DNA from: Ascidia mentula
Lineage: Eukaryota > Chordata > Ascidiacea > Phlebobranchia > Ascidiidae
Length of the DNA stretch: 64,000 nt
Reading direction: 5' to 3'
NCBI GenBank assembly: GCA_947561715.1
Contig: OX387201.1
Location: 18,180,001 to 18,244,000, forward strand
How positions within the stretch are numbered: the first letter of the stretch is position 1; each line of letters opens with the position of its first letter. A program made the translations under genes and the position numbers. The notes beneath the pieces are model-generated. The model searched no databases. It saw nothing but the letters and a program-made list of their open reading frames with translations, and had not been told where the DNA came from. This document shows, one piece after another, positions 31,489 to 44,000 of this stretch.

Positions 31489-32582
31489 GAAATGTTGATA
31501 AAATGAAAATAATTTTTTTGTCAATAGTTGTGATATTTTAAAGTATTTCCTTGCCAAACAGATTGTTTATATGCTACATGCAACTGTGTTTGTATGGTAA
31601 GAACTAGAAGCAAAAAAGTAACATTGTTATGTTGACAGCTGTTGTAGAGACATTTTTTTCTGCTTTTGAAGCATTGAAGGTTCTTGTAGCAGTGTATTGT
31701 AACACAGGAACCTGCACCTATTTTTCTCGCTTTCACAATTATGTTTAAACGTTTTGTTTGGTGCAATGCTGCAAAATAAATTATGTTTGTTGGTGTCAAT
31801 GGCAGTTCATCACTGAAAGTTTGAGGAAAGACAAATTCCATGCTGTTTGCTGGATGAAGGAATTGGTTATTGGAGATTATCTGAATTATTTTTGTGGCAC
31901 GAATCGTGTGCTCGTCACGTTTTATTTTTGAAGTAAACAGGACAATTTGCAATTGCAAGATGCCCTGTTGATATGACATAATAGTACTGTGGCTTCTTGT
32001 ACAGAATATTATTGTTATAAAAGCAAAAGCGCTTATGTAATTTGACCTTTATATCTGGGCATCCTGAGTTTATTCCTAACGGTGTTAAAAACAATTATGT
32101 CGTTACCTGGTTTTCACAATTGATCTGTCAACGGTCCATTTTCTGGCATGCGAAACATATTAGAAGTTGTGAGTGGGTTTTAAAGGTTACTGCAAACGCC
32201 TCCGGATACTTGTTAAACATGACAACCCCGCTTAGGACAGTTCCATTGCTTTTTTCAATAAAACTACTCAAATATTTGTAACCACTGATAACAGCCGCCG
32301 TGGTAATACCTGCATGATGAACGAAATGGATGCTTCTAGAAGAATCTGCAGGGCTACCCACCGCCTGTGGCAAGTGACAAACCAGCATTTAACAGTATTT
32401 ATAAACGATAACGTTCAACATTCTGGCTAGCCCATTTGTTTTATTGTTCTGAAACTTTCTTAAACAAACAACGACCTTGAATTTGTGCAGAAATAATTAG
32501 GAACGGAATTCTTGTGTCATATTAAACATCACAGAATCCAGCATAAAAATGTACACAACTGCAAAGAAAAAACGTCCGGTCT

Positions 32583-35500
32583 TCAGTAATCAGGATGACG
32601 TTCCATTATCATTCCGTGGCCCTGGATGAAAATTAATTTATTTTACTCTTTTCGCATCATCGGCACAACTTGGTTTCAGTTCTACCGAGGTCTTATTTGT
32701 GGGCCACGAAGGGTGCAGGCCCAAGTGTAACATCAGAAATGGAGTCGTTCAGAAACGACACACATGTTTACAAAAACTGCACACATAAAATGCCCCAACA
32801 ACCACAAGCTTAATACAGTTTGTGTTAATCGAACCATAGGCTGTATTGGTTACGAATTTTTGCTATACATATTTATTGCTCATACAAGCTATACACAGCT
32901 TTATGTGGATGCTGGAACGGTTGATAACTAACACAATACAAAACTTACAATTCCACCAGCAGCGCAGGCAGCCAACAACGCGTATTTTCCGTCCTCTGCC
33001 TTGAGCCGGTTTGCGGCGGTTGTAACCAGTCTGCAACCAGTTGCACCGAATGGATGACCGATTGAGAGCGAACCTCCCCATAAGTTAAACTTCTCCATTG
33101 GTGGGGCACCGACCTGATGTCAAACGAAACTAATTAATTGTGTAAGCTGCAGGCAGATAGCCACTGGTGTGACTTTCAGACGACTTTGCTGACCAAACTA
33201 ATTAAGTTTTTAGAAATCAATTAACTTAGTAAATAATGTAACGGAAAAAAAACTACATTGATAATGAAAATCTACGTAATCGTTTAAAAAATCAAGCACT
33301 CTTAGCGACTATAAAATTTAAATCTTAAATTTTAAGGGATTTGTAAAGCTTCGTAATATTCTGCATTCCTGCAGTTAACGCATTAAAGCAGGGATCAGGT
33401 AACGTTTGGTTACATACGGAGCATTTTAGTTCGCCTCAAAGCACCGCCGCAGGCAAGTTTTTTCACTAACGTTTCAGGGATTTCCAAATGTTGCGTCGTG
33501 TTAATGTTGCAAGGGCCTCATCTTGGAGGCTTTATACGAATTTTCTTTACATTACCCAATACGTAACCTTTCAGCTGTTGCACCGACAAATAACGAATTA
33601 TCGTATATCGCAAGCGAATACGTGTAAAAAAACAGTGTAGATGTCTCCAGAAAAGTTCAATATTTATCGGGTGTTTCGTCATAACATTACGTAAGAGATG
33701 GGTATACTTACGTCACCGTTTTACAAAAGTTGAAAAACCCCGCTTCAATCCGTTACGAACATTTAAACGACCGCTACATTTATGGAATCTTAGCAATCGA
33801 AATAAAAAACACGAGTCAAAATTTGCACCTTTCTTGATCTGTTCATGTGCTTTTGCGCAAAATATTCCGATTCCATAGCGGCGAGGTTGGCCAGAATTTG
33901 TCCCTGAAAAGAGTTCATTAACGGTGTTTTCGCAAAACACCCAATAACGCTAACTTACAGCGAATGCCTCGTGGAATTCAAACACATCGATATCGTCCAA
34001 TGAGAGGCCGGCTTTTTCAAGTACCGTGGGCGTGGCGTAGGCGGGGCCAAGCAAAAGTTGATCTTTTGGATCTTGTGACACATATGTGTAGTTTCTATTA
34101 GAAAAAAGCATGGCATATTATAGAAAACACGATAAAAAGGTGATTAGTAAGTAATGTAAAATGCAATCATGTTAAACATGTGCTTCACCCATTGAAAAAA
34201 GTCCTCTTAACTTTCATTAAATATTGGATAAAACACCACCAGGTGAAACTGAGTTTAACAATTTAATTATGCACCGTAAATAAGCTTTTGGCTTGTAACC
34301 CATCTGTTTTGCTTTGCTTTCTTCCATTATAAGAACAGCACTGGCACCGTCACTCTGTAAATGGCACAAGAAAACAGATATATTTAAATATGTCTTTTGT
34401 TCATAAACAAAATTGTATGTTGTTCTTGTCAGAAGAAATTATCAGGAAATTAAAACCCCCCAATTACTTCATGTCCATCAATCTATTGAGCTCCGGTTTA
34501 AAAGCAAAACTGTTCAGATACACAAACATTAAAACCTGCCAAAACATACCAAAAATGAAGCATTGGCAGCAGTTATTGTTCCATGAGGTTTGATAAACGC
34601 TGGTTTAAGCTTCGACATCTTTTCCATGGACGAAACCCTGATGCCGTTGTCTTTGGTAACTGGTTCAGCAACACCTAAACATGTGTATGAATATATTTTA
34701 CGTTTTTTCAAATTTTTTAAAAAAAGGCTGTCTTTGCAAAGAAAAGATCGACAACTTTTTCGGCCTGCAGACTACAAATTATCAACGCACCATTGCCACA
34801 TAAACTATCTTCTAAGGCTAAGCGACACTAATTTATATGCATCTACCACCAGCAGGCCAAATTTAAAGACCCAGTGGCCATATTTGGCACATTCTCCACA
34901 GTTTGCCCATGTGCTTTCCACTTTGCCTGTTTTCACAAAGTTTTAAACAGAATTAGCTTCTTTACATCGAATTAGTTTTGTATCAACCTTCACAAGCAAT
35001 GCGAATATATTACCTGGAACTTTAAACTCAATGACGTCACTAAGTTTTCCTTCATCTGTCGCATTTCTTGCAAGGGTGTGGGAGCGCACAGCGTACTCAT
35101 CCTGTGCTTGTCTCGTAACTCCGAAAGCAGCTGCAAGACGATCAGCAGAATGTCCCATAACTTCATCAGATGAGAACTCAGCAATCGCAGGAAGCTTCAG
35201 GAAGAATTTTTAAAAAGATTTAGATATAGTCACAACTTTTCTGGGTCACACAATTGCTGCTTACAGGATACAGTTTTAACAATATTCTAGTAGAAACAAA
35301 TTATTTCAATTTCAAGCATACATATTTACCTCAGGTGAGAAATAGGTTATTGGTCGAGCCAAAACACTTGCCAGTTTGCCCATCAACTTCGCAGTAGACT
35401 TTATCTGTTTTGCAAACAAACAAGCTTAAATACACAGAAGTTGGTCATTTTCATTGTAAGTAGAGTGTTTACATTGTTCTTAACCTTGTCACATAAAGTG

Positions 35501-37403
35501 TTTCAACTATTACCACCAATGTAAGACAAAACACATTCCTTGGATATAACAGCAGTGGTTTTTATTTAAACTATTTGTGGTTGTCGGGTTCGGCAGGAAT
35601 ATTTTTATCAAAAAAATATACTGATTTATAACATAAGTGGCTGATTCAGCTAGGCTGCAACTCTGTGCCAGTAAACCTAATGATCCCAATACGATAGCTG
35701 TGATTGCCTAGTAAGGACCTGTGCATTGGGGCGATCCTGCCAAATAACAACTTGATTAATACCAAACTATGTTCACATCGAACAATCATTCCAAACAAAT
35801 TTGTCTTACATACTGTTTCACATGGAATTAGTATTAAATGTGTAAGTTTAAATTATTGGGGTTAATTTAAGGCGCATTGTAATATTTATTAAAAACAACC
35901 GCATTGTAATATTTAATGATACAGAATAAAATTGAAGGGATACGTTCAAACATATTGGAACATTATAATTGGATTCAGTGTACCTTGCTTGCTTCTATCA
36001 TAAGCTTCCTCATTTTTCTGTTATATCGAATGGGAACATCAGACATAAAGTCAACACCCCCAGCTAACACTACATCACACTGACCCCCAGCAATCATGTT
36101 CACACCTGCAAAAAATGACACAAATTTCAACAACTCTAACGTAAAACCAACAATCTTCAAAAACTCCTTAGCTTTCATTTGGCTTTAATTATGTTTATGT
36201 ATTAATTATGTAATTTTAAATGGTAACATTCCAGACCAGCAGATCAAAAAAAAAGAAAACAGGTCCTGTTTAATTTTCACAAAAAATCTATATACTATAT
36301 TCTTATGTTGCTTTAAACAGTAATATTAACTAAAAAATACCCTTTAATCAAGATTAGCTACACAAGAAAACATAGATTGAAAAATGAACCTGTTGTTATG
36401 GCTTGGTTCGATGAAATGCAAGCTTGAGTGACAGTATGGGAGGGGGTCTTGTTGGAGATACCAACTCCAAGAGCAGCTTCACGAGCTATATTTGCAGTTT
36501 TTGATTCCTAAGAGTTGATATGTTTATGAATGCTGGTAAACATTTGATCAATAAATGTTCAGTATTTAATTTTTAAAAGTTAATGCAATTTTGTATTTCA
36601 TTTACCTGAATAACAGTGCCAACAATAACATAGTCAATGCAGTCTTTTGGTAGCTGAGTCTTTTTGAGAAGACCTTTAAATGCTTCCCTTTGCATATCAT
36701 GTGGCATAAGATTCTTGTAGCTAAACAATGTAGAAATGTTGGTGTTACTCCACTAAATTTATCATGCAATGTATTTAAATATGTTTAGGTGGAAAAACAA
36801 TGATGTTTGTTTTATGAACCTATGATGAGTTGTATTCCCCTATTGTTTAATTAACTGAAATTGGATGCAACTGTTTCAAAAATAGGTCTAGGCTCCTAAA
36901 AATAGGACATTGATCAAGCCGAAATCAACTACTTTCCCTGGAGAATAAAATCAAAAGTTTAAGCTATCTAAAAAAATTCATAGGGTGTTTACTTTTAAAT
37001 TTATTCCAACTCTTTGAAACAATTAAGTCTGCTAATTTAGAAGCTAACATTTAAATAAACTCACTCTGTGCCAGACATTAAGAATGGAGTTCTTGCTCCT
37101 TCCACAAGGACGATGTTCTTTTGGTTGGTGGAAGCAAGAGTTGCTTTTCGCTTCTTGGCCACATTGTTTGAAGTGGTCACACTGAAATAGCGAGCTTTGC
37201 TGACTAAAATAACAGTTTAAAATCATCAATTCATCATTTAGGAAAAAAGTAGGTATATATAATATATTTAATTGTACGTCAACATTCTGTAACATGTTAC
37301 AACTTAGTCCAACACTTTACAAAAAATACATATAACCGTTACCTCTTCCGATTGTAGGTGAATATTTTAGTGAGTACAGGGATTTTCCGAGGTTGGCCAT
37401 CAT
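32583..37403 (-). CDS. HADHB: Mitochondrial trifunctional protein subunit beta, 3-ketoacyl-CoA thiolase
   Basis: Thirteen exons join in frame to 476 aa (human HADHB is 474): 37343-37403, 37065-37203, 36606-36720, 36390-36507, 35984-36105, 35330-35404, 35014-35194, 34550-34674, 34275-34354, 33959-34094, 33829-33903, 32949-33113, 32583-32621. The enzyme cleaves 3-ketoacyl-CoA with CoA to acetyl-CoA and a shortened acyl-CoA, the last step of long-chain beta-oxidation, at the inner mitochondrial membrane with HADHA. The N-terminus ([20 protein letters not shown]) is basic and lacks acidic residues, as for a mitochondrial presequence. Active-site blocks are present: nucleophile Cys in [32 protein letters not shown] and AACAAGG. 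The last exon encodes only [13 protein letters not shown] polyadenylation signal lies at 32440-32445. HADHA starts 624 bp away on the other strand. Confidence 0.96.
33138..33205. mobile_element. Fragment of the palindromic MITE family
   Basis: TGTAAGCTGCAGGCAGATAG is followed directly by GACTTTCAGACGACTTTGCT, which joins end and interior parts of the complete copy (15471-15692), so the middle is deleted. It lies in HADHB intron 11. Confidence 0.55.
35640..35755 (-). repeat. SINE-like fragment related to 15050-15370
   Basis: Shared blocks include AGCTAGGCTGCA, ACGATAGCTGTGAT and AAGGACCTG in the same relative order, but without the tRNA-like head. It lies in HADHB intron 5. Confidence 0.5.
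35800..35990. repeat. Repeat shared with HADHA intron 5 (39640-39880), HADHB side
   Basis: Shared blocks in the same order and on the same strand include AATGTGTAAGT, AGGYGCATT, ACAGARYAAAATT and ATTATAATTGGAT with GTACCTTGCT. The last block overlaps the 5' splice site of HADHB exon 5. Confidence 0.45.
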
Positions 37404-38027
37404 TTTTGTGTTATAAACCAATTTAGAAACAAATTATATTCTACCTTAACAAAAAAACGTCCTAAGTAAAAACTTAACGTTATAACCAACCTTCGTTAAA
37501 GGCTAATGTAACAACCAGGTATGTCATAAAACATGTTTTACTACGTTTACCGAAAACGTTCCTTCTGTGGATTCAAAGTCATTTGATCTCCGCAAGGCCA
37601 AAGTACGACTTGAAGCTGAGTCAATCCAGACGAAATTACTCAGCATTAAATACCATCGAAATTTGATTATTTCTAACAATTTTATGTTCAACTAACATAC
37701 AGTAAATGAATTTAATGTCAATTAATGCCAAAGTAAATTTTTTTATTTCATAAACATGACTGTAAATTCAAACTACAAACCATTTTATTTTGTTAATTAT
37801 GACGCAGCCGGCGGACTTTGGTCCCCGATACGCATGACTAATGACAGCGCTATTCGGAAAGTCATTGAAGTCAAACCTACATTAGAATGATTCGTTTGTT
37901 CGAAGTGTTTATGTTTGTGTTTTAATTCTTATATTTAATGTTAACTTCCCTTGTTTCATAATATTTACGGTTGATTTTATGTAGGGGTTTAAGTTGTTTT
38001 TGGTTTATTTGTAAAGTTTCAACTAAA
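37404..38027. promoter_or_regulatory. Shared divergent promoter region of HADHB and HADHA
   Basis: The 624 bp between the two start codons must hold both 5' leaders and promoters. The arrangement is head to head, as in the human HADHA/HADHB pair. I see no clear TATA or CCAAT box, so individual sites are not assigned. Confidence 0.75.
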
Positions 38028-41000
38028 ATGTCTGTTGCTGCTCGCTGCGCACACTTCTCGCGTTTAACTGGAATATTCAGCAGACCCACAATAAATTACC
38101 GATGTAAGTACATGTCTTGTTGCCCATGCATACTTGCCACAGAATAAAATGCAAGACAACCCCCCTGATAAATGTTAACAGCATGAACAAAAATATTTTC
38201 TTTATTAATTAATCAAAAGCAACATTTAGAAGTTTTGAGTAGGCTAATGTTTAGAAAATCTCATAAAATTATCAAATTTAAACAGGTTTGACCACACGGA
38301 TGCTTTCAACAACAAGAACAATGCAAGGTTTGAAATGCAGCTGGTTCGGCTTGTTGATTTAATTATTTAAAACTCATTTGTGTAAATTTTCTTTCAGCGA
38401 AGCATCTTAATGTTGAAATTAAAGATGATATTGCAGTGTTTCGACTGGACAAGGCTGGTGCTAAAGTATGTGAGACATGTAATCGATGTTCGTTTCTGTG
38501 TTTGTTTAATTTCTTTCAAATGAGAGTCATCTTATTATGCTGGAGCCACATTACCTGTTTGAAAAGAATGATATGGGCGGGTGTTTTGAAATCTTGTTCT
38601 ACTGAACCATAATAACCCAGATTAATAATAAAATATTTTAGACAATTCATACATGAAAAATTTACTAACGCATACATATGTAAAAATGGCTATTTGTGAC
38701 CATAAGTAATATTCAAAGAAAAAATTTAAATCCTAAACTTTCCAATCTAAAATACCTCTCCACTATCTTCATGCATCATGTTGATTAGAATATTGAAAGG
38801 AGATATAGATTGTTTGTTTAATTGCGACAGATGAACTCGCTAAACCAGGAGGTTTTCGACGAGTTTCAGGAGGCATTTATGGATGTGCAGAAGAACAAAA
38901 CAGTTAAAGGGGCTGTGTTGATTTCTGGAAAACCTGGTTCTTTTATTGCTGGTGCAGATATTGAGTAAGACTTTTTTTATTGATGTTTTTATAGCATCTT
39001 TACAGTGTGAAGATGCTTTTGCACAATACAAATATATACACTTGTGTGCACCCTATTGTAGGGGTGTCCAACTCAAAATTTAATCTGCTGGGCTGTACGT
39101 ACCTACCTAGTTTTTACATTGGCTGCACACCATTGCAAATAATGACACAATCGATATTTTAATTCGCATTATACCATTAGTCACTGTGTCCAATTAACAT
39201 CATTTGTGTTATATAACAGTTGTGTTGTGTTGTGATGGATGCTGCGGGTGCATGCTTATGCATATCTAAAAATTACTTTCAGTCCACTGTACAAATTACA
39301 TCTATGATATTGACTGCAATAAAACAGTACATGTATCTTTATATGAAGTAGGAATTATCATCCTAAGACAAGCATATATCGTTTGTAGTTGCTTTATTAT
39401 TGATAATTGATTTTTAAATTACTTCAGAATGATCAAAGGTACTGACAATGCAGAAGAAATTTCCAGAAATGGGCAAAAGGCTTTTAACTTGTTGGAAAAC
39501 AGCAAAAAACCCTTTGTTGCTGCTATTCATGGTGTTGCATTGGGCGGAGGTCTGGAGGTAAAACGATGATTTTTTTTCAGTAAACCCAACTAGATTTACA
39601 ATTACTTCATTCACATTTATGGCGGAGCAATCTTTCAAAACACGTTTGTCTTAAAATATGTTTTACATGAAATTGCTTGCATATTATTTAATGTGTAAGT
39701 GTAAGTTATTGAAGTTTATGCAAGGTGCATTTCTTGTGCTGAATTGATTTTATGGGTAGCCAATATATGAAAGGTTGAAAACCACTGCAATAATACAGAG
39801 CAAAATTGCTGGCAATTAAGAGAGAGTTAAAAACATTTATGAAAATTATAATTGGATGCGTTGTACCTTGCTCTTGAGTCTAGCTTGAGCGCCCTTATGC
39901 TACTGTTGCAACTTATAAACTTTCGTTGCAAAAAGTACTTGTTACTTAATCTAACCAAGAGCTTTCAAAATATATAAGTAATATATGTAAATGATTGTAT
40001 GTTCAGTTCAATCAAAAAAAGCCATATGTGTTAAAAGCATTTTCTGTCGCAAATATTATTTTTCATGTTTATATTTCCCTTGAAATGTTGTGTGGAAATT
40101 TAAAAGCTTTACTTTGTCTTTGTACACATTTTATTTATATTTAACATTTTTGTTTGTTCCAGTAACAATTTTTTGCTAAATTTGTGCAGTTGGCTCTTGC
40201 TTGTCAATACCGAATTGCAACGAATGACAGAAAAACCAACCTTGGTGTTCCAGAGGTTATGCTTGGAATCCTCCCAGGTATTATACTGTTAAATACGTGA
40301 TTTGTTCCATAATATGATCTCCATGGTTATTTATCACTGGTAATCTGTTATCTGAATTTCACAAATTTCTCTGTTATTTTTTCACTTAAATTTAAAAAAC
40401 TCAATCATAGGTGACACTAGCATGCATAATTTCAATAAATACTTCTGTAATTTGCTTTGGTACAATGAGTCAGTGTTTTATGCTATTGTATAACAAGACA
40501 GGATTGTCCCATGGTAAAGGCCCTTATTTGGCAATTCTAGCTGTCACTTTATACACTATTTATGGTACAACTGTTATAAAAACTCATATATATATATATA
40601 CACAAATTGGAAATGAAATTAAAAAATGGGAATCTTATCCATAGACTGTAGATGCTGACTTAACAATCACTGTACAGAAAAAAAACAAGCTGAAAATGTT
40701 TTTAAAGATAATGCTTTGTGATCATACAGTTGTGTATGATTTTCATTGCTTTGGTCCTAATTGTTTGGCTACGTTTTTGCCCCACAGGTGCAGGTGGTAC
40801 TACTCGACTCCCAGAGTTGGTTGGTTTGTCAGCAGGACTTGACATGGCAATGACTGGTAGAAATATCAAGGCAAAGAAAGCAAAAAGAATGGGACTCGTC
40901 GATCAACTTGTCGAGCCGCTCGGTAAATTTACCTGATCTTATTGCAAATAATAAAATATTCTGAATCCTCTTAACCTAAAACTGTTCCAAAGGCATTTTT

Positions 41001-44000
41001 GCAACTTTCCTGTGTGATTAAATGAAAACCCAACAGTTGCAACATGGGTTTTGTTTCGCAATGTACAAGTTTTGTTCAAAGTGGGATGGGCCAAAATTTA
41101 AAAACATTTTAGTATCAAGAATTAATGCATAATTCTGGTAATATCATCCTACCATAATTCAATGTGTATTGTGAAGTGACCAATTTTACAAAAAAATATT
41201 TGTCACTGTCAATCAATTTTGGAAATTTCAATGATCCAGGTCCTGGTCTTGAGGACCCAGAATCTGGTACCTTGCACTACCTTGAACAAGTTGCGATCGA
41301 TACAGCCAGAAACTTGGCAAGTGGTGCTCTTAAAAAGCCTGAAAAGAAACACTCCATGGTTGATAGTAAGTATTTTTTTGATATTTTTCTGTGCCAAGTT
41401 AGTTGTACTTTTAATTTAATTGCTGTGATAGAATGTCCACATATTAGTTTTGATATTTTGTGCAACCCCAAATCCTTTGAGAAAACTGTGTGTAAATATG
41501 TGCACAAGAACCATGATAAAATAATAAGAGCTACAGGCAGGAATACACATTGTTTCCACCTGTAAGGTCTCATCAGTGTAACAGATGGTAGACTAGCAAG
41601 TCCAGTGCCAATGTCACCTAAATAGGATTTGTATAAAATCCCAGGTCACTTGTCTGGCAAGATTCTAAAATATTTAACCTCAAATAGAATCTTATTTCAA
41701 TTACGGATACTGATAATGTTTGTAAGTAGGACAGGTAGTTATACATATTTAGAATAATATCATACTGGAACTTAAGTTGACATTTAAATGACTGATTACT
41801 GCACACAGGAATCCTGGGCAGCGTTTTGAAAAACAATTTTGCCCGAGAATATTTCTTCAAGAACATGGTGAAGGCCAAGGTGATCAAACAAACAAAGGGA
41901 CTTTACCCTGCTCCCCTTGCCATCGCTGACGTAAGTTATTTGAAAAATAGTTAACCATCCTGCTGCACAGTGTGTTTTTGTGTTTGTATGTAAAAATCTA
42001 ATGTTATTGTTCTGCAAAAAGTTTCCTTTAAATAAATGTTTTTGCACCTTTTATCGATTCCTTTTGAGGTTTTTTTTATTAAGGCATCAATATATTGCTG
42101 GTTTACGTGTCCTGACAGACTATTTTTTGATTGTGCAAACTGATGTTTACTCCACATGTAGGTGTTCAAGGAAGGTGTTGCCAATGGCAAAGAGGCCCAA
42201 GCCAAGATGGAGGCTGAGACATTTGGAAAACTTGCCCAAACAAATGAATCAAAGGCTTTGATTGGATTGTACGATGGCCAAACACATTGCAAGAAAAATC
42301 GCTTTGGAAATCCACAACTACCTCCCAAGTTGGTTTCACTTGTTTCTAAGTCCATGAGTGATTTCACCGAGAAACTAAATTACTGTTGCTTGAGGTGTTC
42401 CTTCTGTGTTAAGTTCTCTTACGAATGTTTTCTTATAAATGGGATGTTGGTTAAACAATATATTTCCTCTTGAAAATGCCATCTTTCCTTCTTTGAAATA
42501 GGACTTTTTTATTGAAAATGTAGGAGTTCAAAATGTGTTGCAGCGATAACACTTCTTTACTCTCACAGGAAAATAGCGGTGTTGGGAGCTGGGTTGATGG
42601 GTGCGGGAATAGCACATGTCAGTATGGACAAAGGATATCAAGTGACATTGAAAGATTCCTTCAGTGCTGGACTTGCAAGAGGACAGGAGCAAATCTACAA
42701 AGGATTCAACCAGGCCGCAAAGAAGAAGAAAATTACCACGTAATATTTCTAGAAGTACTTGTAGCAGTTAACAGGCTGTATTTATCGTTTGTTGGCCCTC
42801 TAGACACTACTTCCATCAAAAATATACTCTTTTAACCTTAATTTAAAGTGGATAATCGGGGAATTCCGAGAAAAATTTGACCCCCTTAATACCCCTACGA
42901 TGGCATCAAAAATTTACTCCACGTGATTTTGCAACGTCTCACCAAACATTGAATATGGCTTTGATTATAACATGTCGAATTGCTATTCATTCATACGCTC
43001 TATTAGGGAGGATGCAAGATTAAGCTCGTGCAAATAGACTTGTTCAACAGTCAGTTTAATCAAAACAGTGCACCAGCAAGTACTATATATAGTCATGCAA
43101 CCATCACCACAGGCGTATCCAGGAATTTTGAAAGGGGGTCAATTTTTTGGGGGGATTGCAAAACATGTACGCCCTTGTTAGCGTGAATCGTCACATAAAT
43201 GGAGGCTTGCGCAATTGCGTAACACTATATGGAATACTCGATGCGTGTTTTTGCGGTAGTACTTGCGCCGTATAGTTTCATTACTACTACTTTGAAAAAA
43301 TGTTTGAATATATTATAATATAATAACCAACAAGGGATTAAATGTTGGTTTATGTAATTAAAAAAACATACAAATAAAAACTATTTTGCATGCGGTAGCC
43401 TTATATTTCTCACATTTGCATGCGTTTACAGTTTTTTTCCACGTGCGTAATATTTGCAACGTGTTTATCAACTAAACTAAACCAATTGACTTCACACAAG
43501 AAAACCGCTTGCCATTGTAATGAAGCGAGGTACTCGCGAAAGCTGGTGTGGATTTTTTCTAATACAAAAGCCAGTCTTCTTAAAAGAGTATCAAATCAAG
43601 AGAATTTAGTTCATTGTAATAACGTAACCACTAAAAAAAAACATTTCGTCCTTAGACTGACGAAAAGTGAAACTTGTTTCGTAATTTAGGAAAAAGTGGT
43701 CTATAAACCCTAATATTTTACATTATCAGATTCGAGAGAGACCAGTTCATGGCAAACCTGGACGCCACGTTATCGTACGACTCACTGAAGCAAGCTGATA
43801 TGGTGATAGAAGCAGTGTTTGAGGATATTAAAGTCAAACACAACGTCGTGAAGGAAACGGAGGCGGTGAGTTGGTTTCTGAACCCTAGCTTTGTCCGTAT
43901 TCTGTTGGCCGCCGGATGTCTCCCTGCCTCACAGTACTAATAGAGCTTGCCACTAGAGGCGCATGTAAAAAGTAATATAATACACCACGATCTACCTTGC

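Noticed and set aside
31521..31979. 152-residue minus-strand open frame
   Set aside because: It lies antisense to the CYP20 3' UTR; the composition is not protein-like, with no recognisable motif or conserved neighbour.
43100..43145. Transposon-like end CAGGCGTATCCAGGAATTTT
   Set aside because: It resembles a known style of terminus, but I found no matching second end or target duplication, so no element is called.
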